A stretch of DNA of 64,000 bases. Origin: Leucobacter rhizosphaerae (GTDB lineage: Bacteria; Actinomycetota; Actinomycetes; Actinomycetales; Microbacteriaceae). Under the pieces are notes generated by a model. It searched no databases, was not told the origin of the DNA, and worked only from the letters and a program-made list of their open reading frames with translations. The translations under genes and the position numbers were made by a program. The stretch covers positions 2,170,001 to 2,234,000 of the forward strand of contig NZ_CP095043.1 in assembly GCF_022919175.1 (NCBI RefSeq). Reading direction: 5' to 3'. Shown here one piece after another: positions 26,446-35,477 of this stretch. Numbering within the stretch: position 1 is the first letter of the stretch; every line of letters starts with the position of its first letter.

Positions 26446-27527
26446 GAGCGACGCCCATCGATTCGCGCGGCGAGATCCAGCAACATGGCACGCACCCGAG
26501 CGGGAATGGCCCCGCCCCGTTCCTCGTCGGCGACGAGCTCGGTCAGTGCCGCCAGCTGGTCGTCGATGAGCGCTCGCACGTGATCCTCGGCCCCGCAGTC
26601 GGTGAGCAGCCGTCGCACGCGCACCGCATCCTCGGGCTGCAGCTGCGGATCGCCGAAGTGGCGTGCGATGACCGGCCACGCGCTCGTCCGCTGCGCGAAG
26701 CAGATGACCGCGGTGTGCTTGCCCTCGCGGAGGTCCGAGTACGGATCCTTGCCGTGCTCGTCGGCGTCGCCGAACACGGAGAGCAGGTCGTCCTGCAGCT
26801 GGTACGCGAGCCCGAGGTGCGCCCCGGCGATGCTGAGCGCGTGCTCGAGCTCCGGGGATCCACCCGCGAGGATCGCCGCCGCGCGCAGGGGAAGCTCGAA
26901 GGTGTAGCTCGCGGTCTTCTGCTTCGTCATGACCAGCACCGCATCAAGGTCCGGCGCCACCATGCCGTCGCTGAGCCCCACGTCGGAGAATTCTCCGGCG
27001 GTCGTCTCCAGGATCGTGTGCTCGAGCAGATCGAGCAACCGTTCGCGCGTGGCTTCCGGGGCCCGGACGCGCGCAACGATCTGGTGCGCGGACGAGAGGA
27101 GGAGGTCGCCCGCGAGGATCGCCCCCGTTTCGGCCCAGTGCCGAGCGGCACTGCCGCGGCCCGCCGCGGTGGCCGATTCGACGAGTTCGCCGACGAGATT
27201 GAGCTCGCCCCGGCGCCGCAGATCCTGGTCGATGACGTCGTCGTGGAGGAGGAAGGCGAAGTGCAGGGCCTCGACGGCCGTGGCGAGGCGCAGCGCCTCC
27301 CGGCGGTCCCCGTCGGGTCTCAGCGCGTCGTACGTCTCGAGCAGCAGGATCGGCCGCAGGAGCTTGCCGCCTCGGACGTGCTGCGCCGTGTGCGACCACA
27401 GCCGCAGGAACTCCGTGCCGTAGGTCTGCGCCTGGCGACTCGTGCGCGCGAGCAGCGCGTCGATCTCCCCCTCGACCTCGAGTCGCAGTCGGACCCGGTC
27501 GGATTCGGTGCGCACCGCGGTACTCAT
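26442..27527 (-). CDS. crtE: Geranylgeranyl diphosphate synthase CrtE
   Basis: A 361-residue all-helical prenyltransferase. The first Asp motif is LHDDVIDQDLRR (DDxxD) and the second is LQDDLLSVFGD; GGKLLRP near the N-terminus binds diphosphate. It makes the C20 precursor for CrtB. The start at 27527 overlaps the idi stop. The open frame upstream, to 27944, lies inside idi and is not used. Confidence 0.94.
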   Translation of the reverse strand: MSTAVRTESDRVRLRLEVEGEIDALLARTSRQAQTYGTEFLRLWSHTAQHVRGGKLLRPILLLETYDALRPDGDRREALRLATAVEALHFAFLLHDDVIDQDLRRRGELNLVGELVESATAAGRGSAARHWAETGAILAGDLLLSSAHQIVARVRAPEATRERLLDLLEHTILETTAGEFSDVGLSDGMVAPDLDAVLVMTKQKTASYTFELPLRAAAILAGGSPELEHALSIAGAHLGLAYQLQDDLLSVFGDADEHGKDPYSDLREGKHTAVICFAQRTSAWPVIARHFGDPQLQPEDAVRVRRLLTDCGAEDHVRALIDDQLAALTELVADEERGGAIPARVRAMLLDLAARIDGRRS

Positions 27528-28156
27528 CGGGTGTCGACTCCCGCTCGGGTGTCGACTCCCGCTCGGCCGTCCGATGTCACGACGGAGTGCGCGGCCCCGG
27601 CGACCCCCGGGAGCGCGAGCTGCATCGCCAGCCACGGGCTGAACGCGAACGGCGCCTGGCGGACCGTTGCCACCAGCGCGTCCATCCCTATCCACGCCCA
27701 CTCCGCCACCTCGTCCGGGTTCGGTCGCAGTGCACTCGCGATCGTCGCCGTGTAGACGGGGCAGATCTCGTTCTCGACGATCCCGCTCGCGTCGACGGCG
27801 CGGTAGCGGAAGTCGGGGGCCGCGAGCCGGATCTCCGCGACCGTGGCCCCGAGCTCGTACGCGGCGCGGCGCATCACGGCGTCTTCGTGGAGCTCGCCGG
27901 GTGCGGGGTGCCCGCAGAAGCTGTTCGTCCACACCCCTGGCCACGTCGTCTTCGAGAGCGCCCGGCGCGTCATCAGCACCTCACCGGCCTCGTTGAGGAG
28001 GTAGCAGGAGAACGCCTGGTGCAGCGGCGTGCGGTCCGTGTGCACCTCGGACTTCTCGGCGGTGCCGATGGGTCGAGCGGACTCGTCCAGCAGGATCACG
28101 AGTTCACGGTCGATCTCTTCGAGTGTCTGGCGTTGCCCCATCGCGTGCTCTCGCAT
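27524..28156 (-). CDS. idi: Isopentenyl-diphosphate delta-isomerase (type I)
   Basis: A 210-residue Nudix-fold enzyme balancing IPP and DMAPP for the downstream carotenoid genes. NSFCGHPAPGE contains the catalytic Cys, and GIVENEICPVY the catalytic Glu region. It is first in a six-gene coupled operon. The last 12 codons hold an in-frame 18-bp tandem duplication (AGVDTR twice), leaving a tail past the fold. ATG 28156 or 28141 could be the start. Confidence 0.93.
   Translation of the reverse strand: MREHAMGQRQTLEEIDRELVILLDESARPIGTAEKSEVHTDRTPLHQAFSCYLLNEAGEVLMTRRALSKTTWPGVWTNSFCGHPAPGELHEDAVMRRAAYELGATVAEIRLAAPDFRYRAVDASGIVENEICPVYTATIASALRPNPDEVAEWAWIGMDALVATVRQAPFAFSPWLAMQLALPGVAGAAHSVVTSDGRAGVDTRAGVDTR
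27528..27563. repeat. 18-bp tandem duplication at the end of idi
   Basis: CGGGTGTCGACTCCCGCT occurs twice head-to-tail, ending next to the crtE start. It adds six residues to Idi without shifting frame and keeps the idi-crtE overlap intact. Confidence 0.9.
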
Positions 28157-28160
28157 GTTG

Positions 28161-28189
28161 TTAGTCTAATGTAGTAACTAGCTTATCTA
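28161..28189 (+). promoter_or_regulatory. Divergent crt/marR promoter and operator region
   Basis: An AT-rich island between idi and the MarR gene. TTAGTC and TATCTA are 17 bp apart and point towards marR. Within it TAGT-N11-ACTA is an imperfect dyad. In Corynebacterium the homologous gap is bound by CrtR. The assignment here is by position. Confidence 0.5.
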
Positions 28190-28221
28190 CGAAAAGTGAC
28201 CGGTGTTGTTCGAGGAGCGGG

Positions 28222-28827
28222 GTGGATCCAGCCATGACCGAAGCGCCCGAGCGCTCCTCGCTGTCCTCGTCGCTCTACAGCCTCGACGTGAACGATCCCA
28301 TGTCGGAACTCATCGACCGCTCCGACGTGGATCCGGACGTGGTCGCGCACATCAGTCACCTGATGGCCGCCCTGGGGCGCCTGCGTGACGCCGAGCAGCA
28401 GATCTCCGAGGCGTCGCAGCGCTACATGCAGCTCGGGCGCACGGACATGCGAGCGCTGCACTTCCTGATCATCGCCTCGCACAGCGCGACGGTGACCACT
28501 CCGAGCGCGATCGCCGCGCACCTCGGGATCTCGAGCGCGTCGACCACGAAGCTGCTCGATCGCCTCGAAACGGGTGGGCACATTCGTCGCTCACCGCACC
28601 CGACGGACCGTCGCGCATTGGCGATCACGGTCACGGAGTCGTCGCGAGAGGCCGCGATGCAGACCGTCGGACGGCTCCAGGCGCAGCGCTACCACGCGGC
28701 CGCGCGGCTGACCCCCGAGGAGCGCGACGTGGTGATCCGCTTCCTGACCGAGATGACCGACGAGATCACCCTGCGGGACGAGATGTGGGCCGCGGTCGAC
28801 CACGGCCGGAGCGCGGGGGCTCGGTAG
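28222..28827 (+). CDS. crtR: MarR-family regulator, CrtR-like
   Basis: A 201-residue winged-helix regulator with a ~50-residue N-terminal extension. The helix-turn-helix is around TPSAIAAHLGISSASTTKLL, and the wing has HPTDRRALAITVT. It is divergent from idi-crtE-crtB-crtI-crtYe-crtYf/Eb, the same arrangement as CrtR of Corynebacterium glutamicum, which represses crt genes and responds to geranylgeranyl diphosphate. That role is inferred from context. The GTG at 28222 has GAGGAG 4 bases before it; the ATG at 28234 is the alternative. Confidence 0.85.
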   Translation: MDPAMTEAPERSSLSSSLYSLDVNDPMSELIDRSDVDPDVVAHISHLMAALGRLRDAEQQISEASQRYMQLGRTDMRALHFLIIASHSATVTTPSAIAAHLGISSASTTKLLDRLETGGHIRRSPHPTDRRALAITVTESSREAAMQTVGRLQAQRYHAAARLTPEERDVVIRFLTEMTDEITLRDEMWAAVDHGRSAGAR

Positions 28828-28839
28828 CGCGGTCGCCGT

Positions 28840-28857
28840 GGATGCGGGATCGCATCC
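28840..28857. terminator. Hairpin after the crtR-like gene
   Basis: A perfect stem GGATGCG / CGCATCC with loop GGAT begins 13 bp past the regulator's stop. It lies between convergent genes and directly adjoins the repeat element at 28860. Confidence 0.6.
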
Positions 28858-28859
28858 TG

Positions 28860-28913
28860 GAGTGAACGCAAGTGACCCGTGTGACGCGACATTCGGTGCT
28901 GTTGCGTTCACTC
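28860..28913. repeat. Intergenic palindromic repeat, copy 1
   Basis: Perfect 12-bp arms GAGTGAACGCAA / TTGCGTTCACTC enclose 30 bp, between convergent genes. The right arm and flank (GTTGCGTTCACTCGA) recur at 36478-36492, so this is a dispersed element. Confidence 0.75.
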
Positions 28914-28945
28914 GACCATGTCATCGCGTCGCGTCGAGTGCGGGA

Positions 28946-29827
28946 TCAGGCGGTGACGCTGGAGCGCCCTCGGACCCGGCCGGCGAGGAGTGAGAACACG
29001 ATGACGGCCACGGAGGTGTAGACCGCGAAGCAGAGGAGCTCCGCGTCGGGTGCGAACGCGAGATCGACCCCGGGAGCGCTCCCGAGCACGATCCGGTTGA
29101 TGGTGAGCCAGGTGAGGTGAGCGCCGATGCAGGTCCACACCGTCGCGGCGAGGGTCGCGTCCCGCGCGAAGGTGAGCAGCAAACCGAAGGCGGCGAGCAT
29201 CGTGTAGTAGACGACGGGATCCTGGCCGCCCGGTGCGAGGGTGAACGCCTCCCCGCCCGAGATGAGGCCGAGCGCCCAGCCTGCGGCCAGGGCGATCGGG
29301 GGTACGAGGAGGAACGCGGCGATGCCGAGGGCCGTTGCCGCGGCGCGGGGGAAGGCCGTGCGCAGGGACGAGAGCGCGTAGCCGCGGATGGCGATCTCCT
29401 CGGGGATCGCCTCGAGCAGCAGCGCCACGAGCGTGTTCGTGACGAGGAACGAGACCACGGCGAGTCCGTCGACCCCTGTCCACTCCGCCCAGCCGAGCAG
29501 GGTGAGCGTCGCGATCACCAGGGCACCGCTCGCGCCCACGACCCCCACACCGAGCAGGAACCCGCCCGCGTCACTCCGTGGGCCGGTGAGCCCGATGCCG
29601 GTGAGGGGCGCGCGGTCGACGCCGCGGCGGAGCAGCACGATCGCGGCGACCACGGCGACGCACCCGGCGCCCGCGACGGCCACTCGAGCGCCGAGGGGCT
29701 GGTCCGGGGTCGCGGACATCCCGACCAGTCCGCCGAGCCAGGTCGCGAGCGCGAGTGCGAGGCCCATGATCGCGGCCGCGGCCAGCGCGCGGAGCAGAGC
29801 CGCGCGGCGGGGGTGGTGAATCGGCAT
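28946..29827 (-). CDS. CPBP-family intramembrane protease
   Basis: A 293-residue membrane protein with about eight helices. The CPBP (Abi/CAAX-protease-like) motif EEIAIRGYAL (E-E-x3-R) is present, and a later Asn/His helix (CIGAHLTWLTINRI) supplies the usual second metal-site residue. The family cleaves or binds within membranes; some members act in bacteriocin self-immunity or protein processing. ATG 29827 opens on a basic N-terminus. It is divergent from the polyketide synthase operon. Confidence 0.82.
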   Translation of the reverse strand: MPIHHPRRAALLRALAAAAIMGLALALATWLGGLVGMSATPDQPLGARVAVAGAGCVAVVAAIVLLRRGVDRAPLTGIGLTGPRSDAGGFLLGVGVVGASGALVIATLTLLGWAEWTGVDGLAVVSFLVTNTLVALLLEAIPEEIAIRGYALSSLRTAFPRAAATALGIAAFLLVPPIALAAGWALGLISGGEAFTLAPGGQDPVVYYTMLAAFGLLLTFARDATLAATVWTCIGAHLTWLTINRIVLGSAPGVDLAFAPDAELLCFAVYTSVAVIVFSLLAGRVRGRSSVTA

Positions 29828-30006
29828 GCTCCATCCAATCACGCCGAGTCGTGCGCCCATGGCGCAGGTCTGCGGCTGGAATCGGTACGCACCCGCACCA
29901 CGACAGGGTGCATGCTCGGCAGGCCGCCCCGCATAGTGGGCCGCGGCGGTGCGGGGCAAGCCCCTGGCAATTCGGGGCGTGAGAGCGGACACTGGATACA
30001 TCACGG

Positions 30007-30024
30007 CGTCGCATCGTTGCGACG
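30007..30024. promoter_or_regulatory. 18-bp palindrome in the polyketide synthase promoter
   Basis: CGTCGCA-TCGT-TGCGACG is a perfect inverted repeat 29 bp before the synthase ATG and just after a -10-like GGATACAT. It could be an operator or a leader hairpin. Confidence 0.45.
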
Positions 30025-30053
30025 TCCTCCTCACGACCACGGGAGCCCCCGCC

Positions 30054-31253
30054 ATGCCGATGCCACCCGATCGCAGTTCCGAGGAGCGCGGCGCGGTGAG
30101 TATCCGATCGATCGGCACGGCCGTGCCGCCGACCGTTCTGGAGCAGCCACGTGTTGCGGAGCTGTTCTCCCAGCAGCCGGGCACCTCCCGGCTCGCCCAG
30201 CGGCTCATCGCCTCGGCGTTCGGTGCCTCCGCCATCGATCGCCGGCACACCGTGATCCCTGAGCTGGACGGTGAGGCACGCCCCGATCCCGTCTTCGTCG
30301 ATGTGGCGGCGGGCTCGATCCTCTCGCCCTCGACCGGGACGCGGAACGAAGTGTACGTCCGCGAGGTGCGCCCGCTGCTCCGGGAGGCCGCCGAGGCGGC
30401 GATCGCCGCCGCCTCGGGTCTCGAGCGCGGCGACATCACCCACGTCATCACGGTCTCCTGCACCGGATTCATGGCTCCGGGACCCGAGTACCTGCTGGTG
30501 CGAGATCTCGGGCTGGCGCCCTCGACGCGACGGCTCCACGTCGGATTCATGGGGTGCTACGGGGCCTTCCCGGCGCTGCGAGCCGCCGTCTCGACCTGCG
30601 TCGCGGAGCCCGACGCGGTGGTCCTGATCGTCTGCGTCGAGCTCTGCAGCCTGCATCTGCGGACCTCGGAGGATCCCGACACCATCGTCGCGTCGTCCGT
30701 GTTCGCCGACGGGGCGGCGGCCGCGATCGTATCGGCGCGGCCGGCGCCGGCGGGGGAGACGGTGCTCGACGTCGACCGCCTGGACACCACCCTGACCGCG
30801 ACCGGCGAGGCGGAGATGGCCTGGACGATCGGCGACCTGGGATTCGAGATGGTGCTCTCGAACGCCGTGCCCCGGATCCTCGAGGAGCAGATCGACGAGG
30901 CGCTCCGGCCGCTGCTGGAAGCCGGATCGAGCTCGCCACCCGAGGAGGGCTGGGCCGCGATCCGGCACTGGGCGATCCACCCCGGGGGCCGCGCGATCCT
31001 GGATCGGGTGCAGCGCGCGCTCGACCTGACCGACCGGCAGCTCGCTCCTTCCCGCGAGATCTTGCGGTCGTACGGCAACATGTCGAGCGCCACCGTGCTG
31101 TTCATCCTCCAGCGCATCCTGACGGGGTCGGAGAACGATCCCGAGCCGGAGCTCGATCCAGCGCCCGACGCGTCGGACCGGGTGCTCGCCGTGGCATTCG
31201 GCCCCGGGCTGACGGTCGAATCGGGCCTCTTCACCCGACGGGTGGTCTCGTGA
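30054..31253 (+). CDS. Type III polyketide synthase
   Basis: A 399-residue chalcone-synthase-fold enzyme. The catalytic triad is complete: Cys168 in GFMGCYGAFPAL, His309 in HWAIHPGG, and Asn342 in SYGNMSSAT. It would extend an acyl-CoA starter with malonyl-CoA to an alkylpyrone or alkylresorcinol-type product. ATG 30054 is preferred, 8 bases after GGGAG. Its TGA overlaps the GTG of a methyltransferase, so the two are coupled. Starter and product are unknown. Confidence 0.92.
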   Translation: MPMPPDRSSEERGAVSIRSIGTAVPPTVLEQPRVAELFSQQPGTSRLAQRLIASAFGASAIDRRHTVIPELDGEARPDPVFVDVAAGSILSPSTGTRNEVYVREVRPLLREAAEAAIAAASGLERGDITHVITVSCTGFMAPGPEYLLVRDLGLAPSTRRLHVGFMGCYGAFPALRAAVSTCVAEPDAVVLIVCVELCSLHLRTSEDPDTIVASSVFADGAAAAIVSARPAPAGETVLDVDRLDTTLTATGEAEMAWTIGDLGFEMVLSNAVPRILEEQIDEALRPLLEAGSSSPPEEGWAAIRHWAIHPGGRAILDRVQRALDLTDRQLAPSREILRSYGNMSSATVLFILQRILTGSENDPEPELDPAPDASDRVLAVAFGPGLTVESGLFTRRVVS

Positions 31254-31951
31254 GCAGCTCGAGCTGGAGCACTCGCGACGTGCGCGTCCGCGAGCTGATG
31301 GACGAGCCCGACTGCGATCCCGAGCTCCTCGCGCGCACGTACCAGCGCTTCACCACGGTGAACCGCCTCGTGTCGGGGTGGCGCAGGATCTACCGGACGA
31401 GGATCCGACCCCGACTCGCGCCGGATCGGCCGTCCACACTCCTCGATATCGGGTTCGGCGGGGGCGACATTCCCCGTGCGCTCGCCGCCTGGGCGGTCCG
31501 CGACGGCCTGCAGTTGCACGTCACTGCGATCGACCCGGACGAGCGCGCGCTCGCGTTCGCCCGCTCGCGCCCGGCGCCCGGGGTCCGCTTCGAGCGCGCG
31601 TCCAGCGCCGACATCGTCGCCCGCGGCGATCGGTTCGATGTCGTGACGTCGAACCATCTCCTCCACCACCTCGGCGACGACGAGCTGCGCGGGGTGCTCG
31701 ACGACAGCACCGCGGTGTGCGACGGGATCGCGATCCACAACGACCTGTCGAGGAACCGGCTCGGGTACATGCTGTACGCCGTCGCGGCGCTCCCGATCGC
31801 CGGGGACTCGTTCGTCCGCGTCGACGGGCTGCGCTCCATCCGGCGCAGCTACCGCGCGCCCGAGCTGCAGCGGGCCGTGCCCCCGGGGTGGCGGGTGTCG
31901 CGGATGTTCCCGCAGCGGGTGCTCGCGACCTTCGAGGCGGGCTCGCCGTGA
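31250..31951 (+). CDS. SAM-dependent methyltransferase
   Basis: A 233-residue class I methyltransferase. The SAM-binding motif is [16 protein letters not shown], followed by an acidic strand end (AIDPDERAL) and [13 protein letters not shown]. It resembles tailoring enzymes that O- or C-methylate polyketide or quinone rings. The GTG overlaps the synthase stop, and its own stop overlaps the next gene, so it very likely modifies the polyketide product. Confidence 0.88.
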   Translation: MSSSSWSTRDVRVRELMDEPDCDPELLARTYQRFTTVNRLVSGWRRIYRTRIRPRLAPDRPSTLLDIGFGGGDIPRALAAWAVRDGLQLHVTAIDPDERALAFARSRPAPGVRFERASSADIVARGDRFDVVTSNHLLHHLGDDELRGVLDDSTAVCDGIAIHNDLSRNRLGYMLYAVAALPIAGDSFVRVDGLRSIRRSYRAPELQRAVPPGWRVSRMFPQRVLATFEAGSP

Positions 31952-32283
31952 GCCGCCGCCTGACCCGGGGGCTCGTCACCGCGGCCGCCGCGTGCTACAC
32001 CGCGAATGTGCTCTTCGGGTCCGCGGTCGCGACGGGGCTGATCGACAACCGGCGCATCCGATGGGTGCACCACGCCCTGTACATCGCGACGTGCACCGCG
32101 TCGGGATCCGCGATCGTCGCTGGAGCCGTGCAGCGCGAGCGCGCGGCAGTGCTCCTGGCCCCGGCGGTGCTCCCGCTCGCCGCGCTGCCGCGGGGCGGCG
32201 GCGGTCGACGGCACATCGCGCTCGCCGCAAGCGCGGCAGGCCCATTCGTCATCGCGCTCGTGCGGGTGTGGAGGAGGAACTGA
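31948..32283 (+). CDS. Small membrane protein of the polyketide operon
   Basis: A 111-residue protein with three to four hydrophobic helices and Arg-rich ends (SRRLTRG; VRVWRRN). GTG overlaps the methyltransferase stop, and its TGA overlaps the nitroreductase ATG. It is not a known family to me. It may hold the enzymes or their lipophilic product at the membrane. Confidence 0.7.
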   Translation: MSRRLTRGLVTAAAACYTANVLFGSAVATGLIDNRRIRWVHHALYIATCTASGSAIVAGAVQRERAAVLLAPAVLPLAALPRGGGGRRHIALAASAAGPFVIALVRVWRRN

Positions 32284-33101
32284 TGGAGTTTTTGGATGCG
32301 GTGCGACGCCGCAAGACGACGAACGGTGCGTTTCTGCCGGATCGGGTCTCCGAGGAGCATCAGCGCCTGCTGATGGAGCTCGCCGGACGGGCGCCGTCCC
32401 AGCTGAACAGCCAGCCGTGGCGGTTCGTGCTCATTGAGGAGCGCGACACGATCGAGCAGATCGCGCGCATCAGCGGCGAGTCCATGACGGAGGCGATGTC
32501 GAACGGCACCTTCTTCGAGCGGTACAAGCCGTACTTCCGGTTCAGCCGGGAAGAGATGGAGCGCCGCCGCGACGGCATGCTGTTCGACCGGTTGCCGGCG
32601 CCGCTTCGCCCCTTCACCAATCAGGTGTTCACGAGCCGCGGCCAGAAGCTGATGAACACACTGCGAGTGCCGCAGACCCTGGGAGCGGAGAATCGTAAGC
32701 TCGTGGCGGGATCCCCGTTGCTCCTCGGTGTGATGCTCGATCGCTCGGAGTACCGGCCCGGGCAGCTCTCGTCGTTCTACTCGGTGTTCAGCATGGGCGC
32801 GGCGATGGAGAACGTGTGGCTCGCGACGGTCGAACTCGGCATGGGGATCCAGTTCATCTCGTTCCCGATGGAGGTGCCGGGCCGGTGGGACGAGATCGTC
32901 ACCCTGCTCGACGTGCCAGACGACCTCGAACTCATGGCGGTGTATCGCCTGGGCTACCTCCCGCCGGAGCAGCGGCGCCCGCCGATCGACTGGACCAGCA
33001 GTCAGCGGCGGCTCCCGTCGCAGTACGTGTTCCGCGGCACGTGCGCGACGCCGCAGCAGGGCTGGGACGACGTGGATTCGGGATCGGAGGGGCCGGAGTA
33101 G
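32283..33101 (+). CDS. Nitroreductase-family FMN oxidoreductase
   Basis: A 272-residue protein. RRKTTNGAF and [15 protein letters not shown] match the FMN-binding N-terminus of nitroreductases, and [10 protein letters not shown] and [15 protein letters not shown] the C-terminal flavin region. GAGGAGGAAC lies 2 bases before the ATG. As the fourth gene of the coupled polyketide operon it may oxidise or reduce the aromatic product, by inference. An insert of ~50 residues ([14 protein letters not shown]) is longer than in minimal members. Confidence 0.85.
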   Translation: MEFLDAVRRRKTTNGAFLPDRVSEEHQRLLMELAGRAPSQLNSQPWRFVLIEERDTIEQIARISGESMTEAMSNGTFFERYKPYFRFSREEMERRRDGMLFDRLPAPLRPFTNQVFTSRGQKLMNTLRVPQTLGAENRKLVAGSPLLLGVMLDRSEYRPGQLSSFYSVFSMGAAMENVWLATVELGMGIQFISFPMEVPGRWDEIVTLLDVPDDLELMAVYRLGYLPPEQRRPPIDWTSSQRRLPSQYVFRGTCATPQQGWDDVDSGSEGPE

Positions 33102-33146
33102 ACGGGGCTTTCGGGGCGGGGCTGGCTTTCGGAGGACGGTGGGCCG

Positions 33147-34643
33147 TCAGAGCACCTCAAGATCCGAGGTCGCGGGGCCCTCGAGCAGCCGGCCTGCGGC
33201 GTCGAACCGAGACCCGTGCAGCGGGCAATCCCAGCTGCGCTCCGCGGAGTTCCACGTCACGATGCCGCCGAGGTGCGGGCACGTGGCAGACACGGTGCAC
33301 ACCCGGCCGTCGACGGTCGATACCGCGGCGGGCGTGAGGTGCCGATTTCCGACGACGCCCTCGCCCTCGGCCGGGGGGTCCTCCGGCAGCGGGTGGAGCT
33401 CGGCCGACACCCAGCCCTGCGCGAGTTCACCGCCGACCTCGGCCGAGAGTGCCGCGCCGGAGGCGAGATCCCGAACCGTCGTGGCGCGGTCGCGGAGTGT
33501 CTCGGCCCAGGGCATCTGGCCCTCGAGCACCTCCGCCGCGAGGCTCAGGGCGGCGGCGACCGCGTTGGTCATGCCCCACTTGTTGTAGCCGGTGGCGTAG
33601 GCGACCGTGCGGCCGCTGCGCGGGAGCCAGCCCACGTACGGCACCCGATGGATCGGCTCGTAGTCCTGCGCAGACCAGGCGTGCGTGCGCACCGCTCCGG
33701 GAAAATGCCGCTGGGTCCACGCCTCCAGGTCCGCGACCTTCGCGGCGGTGTCGCGCTCGCGCCCCACCGGGTGGCCGTTGCCGCCGACCACGAGCGCCTC
33801 GCCGTCTGCCAGGGGCGCGGTGCGCAGTGATCGGCTCGGCTCGTCGATCGACAGGTACATGCCGCGCGGGATCGGCTGAGACTCGGCGGGCACACGGAAG
33901 GCCTGCGCGTACGAGCGGAGCGGACGGAGCTTCGCGAAGGCGAGACCGCGGTCGAGGATCGGCGTGCCGGTGGCGAGCACCACGATCGAGGCGAAGAGCT
34001 CGCCCCCCGAGGTCTCGACGGTGGCGGGAGATCCGGACCGCACGCCGGTCACCCGGGTGCGCTCCACGATGGTCCCGCCGTGTCGCCGCACGTCGTCGGC
34101 GAGCGTGCGGAGCACGTCCATCGGGTCGAACTGCGCCTGGTCGGCGAGGCGGATGCCGGCGCGGGTGCGGAACGGGAGCCCCACGTCGTCCAGGCGCTCG
34201 ACGTCGAGGCCCGCGATGCGGCACGCCTCGAACTCGTCGTCGATCGACGCGATCCCGTCGGATGTCGCGGCGTAGGTGAACGCGTCGCGCTGCTGCACCG
34301 GCACGCCGTGCGACTCCAGGTAGCGCAGCAGCCAGCTCTGACCCTCGCGATTCCCCTCGACGTACGCCTGCAGCATGGTGCTCGAGTGGTGCGACAGGAT
34401 CTCGGAGGCGACCTGCCCCTGCAGCAGACTGAGTTTGCCCGTCGTGTTGCCGGTGGCGACGGCGCCCACGGTGCGGGACTCGAGCACCGTGACGGAGCGC
34501 CCCGCGCGGGCGAGCAGCAGCGCGGTCGTGAGCCCCGTGAGACCGGCGCCCACGACGACGGCGTCGACCTGCGCACCGGGTTCCAGCAGATCCGAGGGTC
34601 CGGTCGGTTCGGCTCCTGCGGTGTCGATCCACAGCGACCCCAT
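33147..34643 (-). CDS. FAD-dependent oxidoreductase with C-terminal Rieske domain
   Basis: A 498-residue protein. Residues 25-370 are a DAO-type FAD fold (VDAVVVGAGLTGLTTALLLA, then VLESRTVG). Residues ~410-498 are a Rieske [2Fe-2S] domain with both ligand pairs, CPHLGG and CPLHGSRFD. Proteins of this plan oxidise small amines or are of unknown substrate. ATG 34643 or GTG 34649; the latter overlaps the cinA-like stop, so the genes are coupled. The family is well known; the reaction here is not. Confidence 0.88.
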   Translation of the reverse strand: MGSLWIDTAGAEPTGPSDLLEPGAQVDAVVVGAGLTGLTTALLLARAGRSVTVLESRTVGAVATGNTTGKLSLLQGQVASEILSHHSSTMLQAYVEGNREGQSWLLRYLESHGVPVQQRDAFTYAATSDGIASIDDEFEACRIAGLDVERLDDVGLPFRTRAGIRLADQAQFDPMDVLRTLADDVRRHGGTIVERTRVTGVRSGSPATVETSGGELFASIVVLATGTPILDRGLAFAKLRPLRSYAQAFRVPAESQPIPRGMYLSIDEPSRSLRTAPLADGEALVVGGNGHPVGRERDTAAKVADLEAWTQRHFPGAVRTHAWSAQDYEPIHRVPYVGWLPRSGRTVAYATGYNKWGMTNAVAAALSLAAEVLEGQMPWAETLRDRATTVRDLASGAALSAEVGGELAQGWVSAELHPLPEDPPAEGEGVVGNRHLTPAAVSTVDGRVCTVSATCPHLGGIVTWNSAERSWDCPLHGSRFDAAGRLLEGPATSDLEVL

Positions 34644-34645
34644 CG

Positions 34646-35155
34646 TCACTCGCCTCCCGCGTTCGGACCGTCGATTCGGATCCTGGTCACGAGCGCGCTC
34701 AGGGCGGCCTCGATCGACTGGGTCATGACCTCGATCGGTTCTCCGGCGAACCGGTGCCCCTCGACCACGACCCCGCCCCGGGCCGTGTACGTCGCGAGGA
34801 AGACCGTGCCGGGCGGCTGGTGCTCGTCGGGGCCCGGGCCCCCGACACCGGTGAGCGCCGCGGTGCAGTCGGCCCCGAGCCGCTCGGCGACCGTGCGCGC
34901 CATTGCCTCCGCCGTCTCCGGGGTGACGACGGGGCCTCGGGGTGACTCGAGGAGTCCGTATTTCACCTCCGGGTGGTAGGCCACGATCCCGCCGCGGAAC
35001 CAGTCCCCGGCGCTCGGCGCTGAGGCGAGGGCTGCGGCCAGTTGACCGCCCGTCAGCGATTCCGCGACGGCGATCCGGCACCCGACGTGGTCGGCGAGCT
35101 CGCTCAGCTGCTCGACCCATTCGTCCACTCGCGGAGTGAGTGCCGATCCCGCCAT
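34646..35155 (-). CDS. CinA C-terminal-domain nicotinamide-nucleotide amidohydrolase
   Basis: A 169-residue stand-alone CinA/PncC domain. AVAESLTGGQLAAAL and ALTGVGGPGPDEHQPPGTVF are the family signatures. PncC deamidates NMN to nicotinate mononucleotide in pyridine nucleotide recycling. It is upstream of and coupled to the Rieske/FAD gene, an unusual partner. The 322-bp stretch upstream (35156-35477) holds no other gene, only the promoter described next. Confidence 0.88.
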   Translation of the reverse strand: MAGSALTPRVDEWVEQLSELADHVGCRIAVAESLTGGQLAAALASAPSAGDWFRGGIVAYHPEVKYGLLESPRGPVVTPETAEAMARTVAERLGADCTAALTGVGGPGPDEHQPPGTVFLATYTARGGVVVEGHRFAGEPIEVMTQSIEAALSALVTRIRIDGPNAGGE

Positions 35156-35452
35156 TGCGACCTCCGTCGTGTCGTCCGCGCGGCCCTCGTCGGTGAGCCG
35201 CGATGCCGACTGTGGTTGACGAGACGCCCCTCACCACCGAGTGCGTATGGGGTACTGGGATGAGAGACGCCTCAGCGCGAGCGTAGCCGGGCCGGGCGTC
35301 GAGCACAGGACCATTGACGTGCGGGGGCGGGGGCGTTACCGTGATCGGCTCGGATCTCTCCCTCACGCATCTGGGGCGCATAGGAGATGGACTGGGCGTG
35401 GAGGTGGCGGGCAGGTGTGTTTCACAGCAACAGCGCTCGTCCTATCTATTTG

Positions 35453-35458
35453 TATACT
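35453..35458 (+). promoter_or_regulatory. -10-like element of the DUF7882 gene
   Basis: TATACT lies in the AT-rich run CTATCTATTTGTATACTTCC, 19 bp before the ATG at 35478. With no ribosome site before the ATG, a very short or absent leader is likely. Confidence 0.45.
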
Positions 35459-35477
35459 TCCGTGCGACCCTAGCGCC

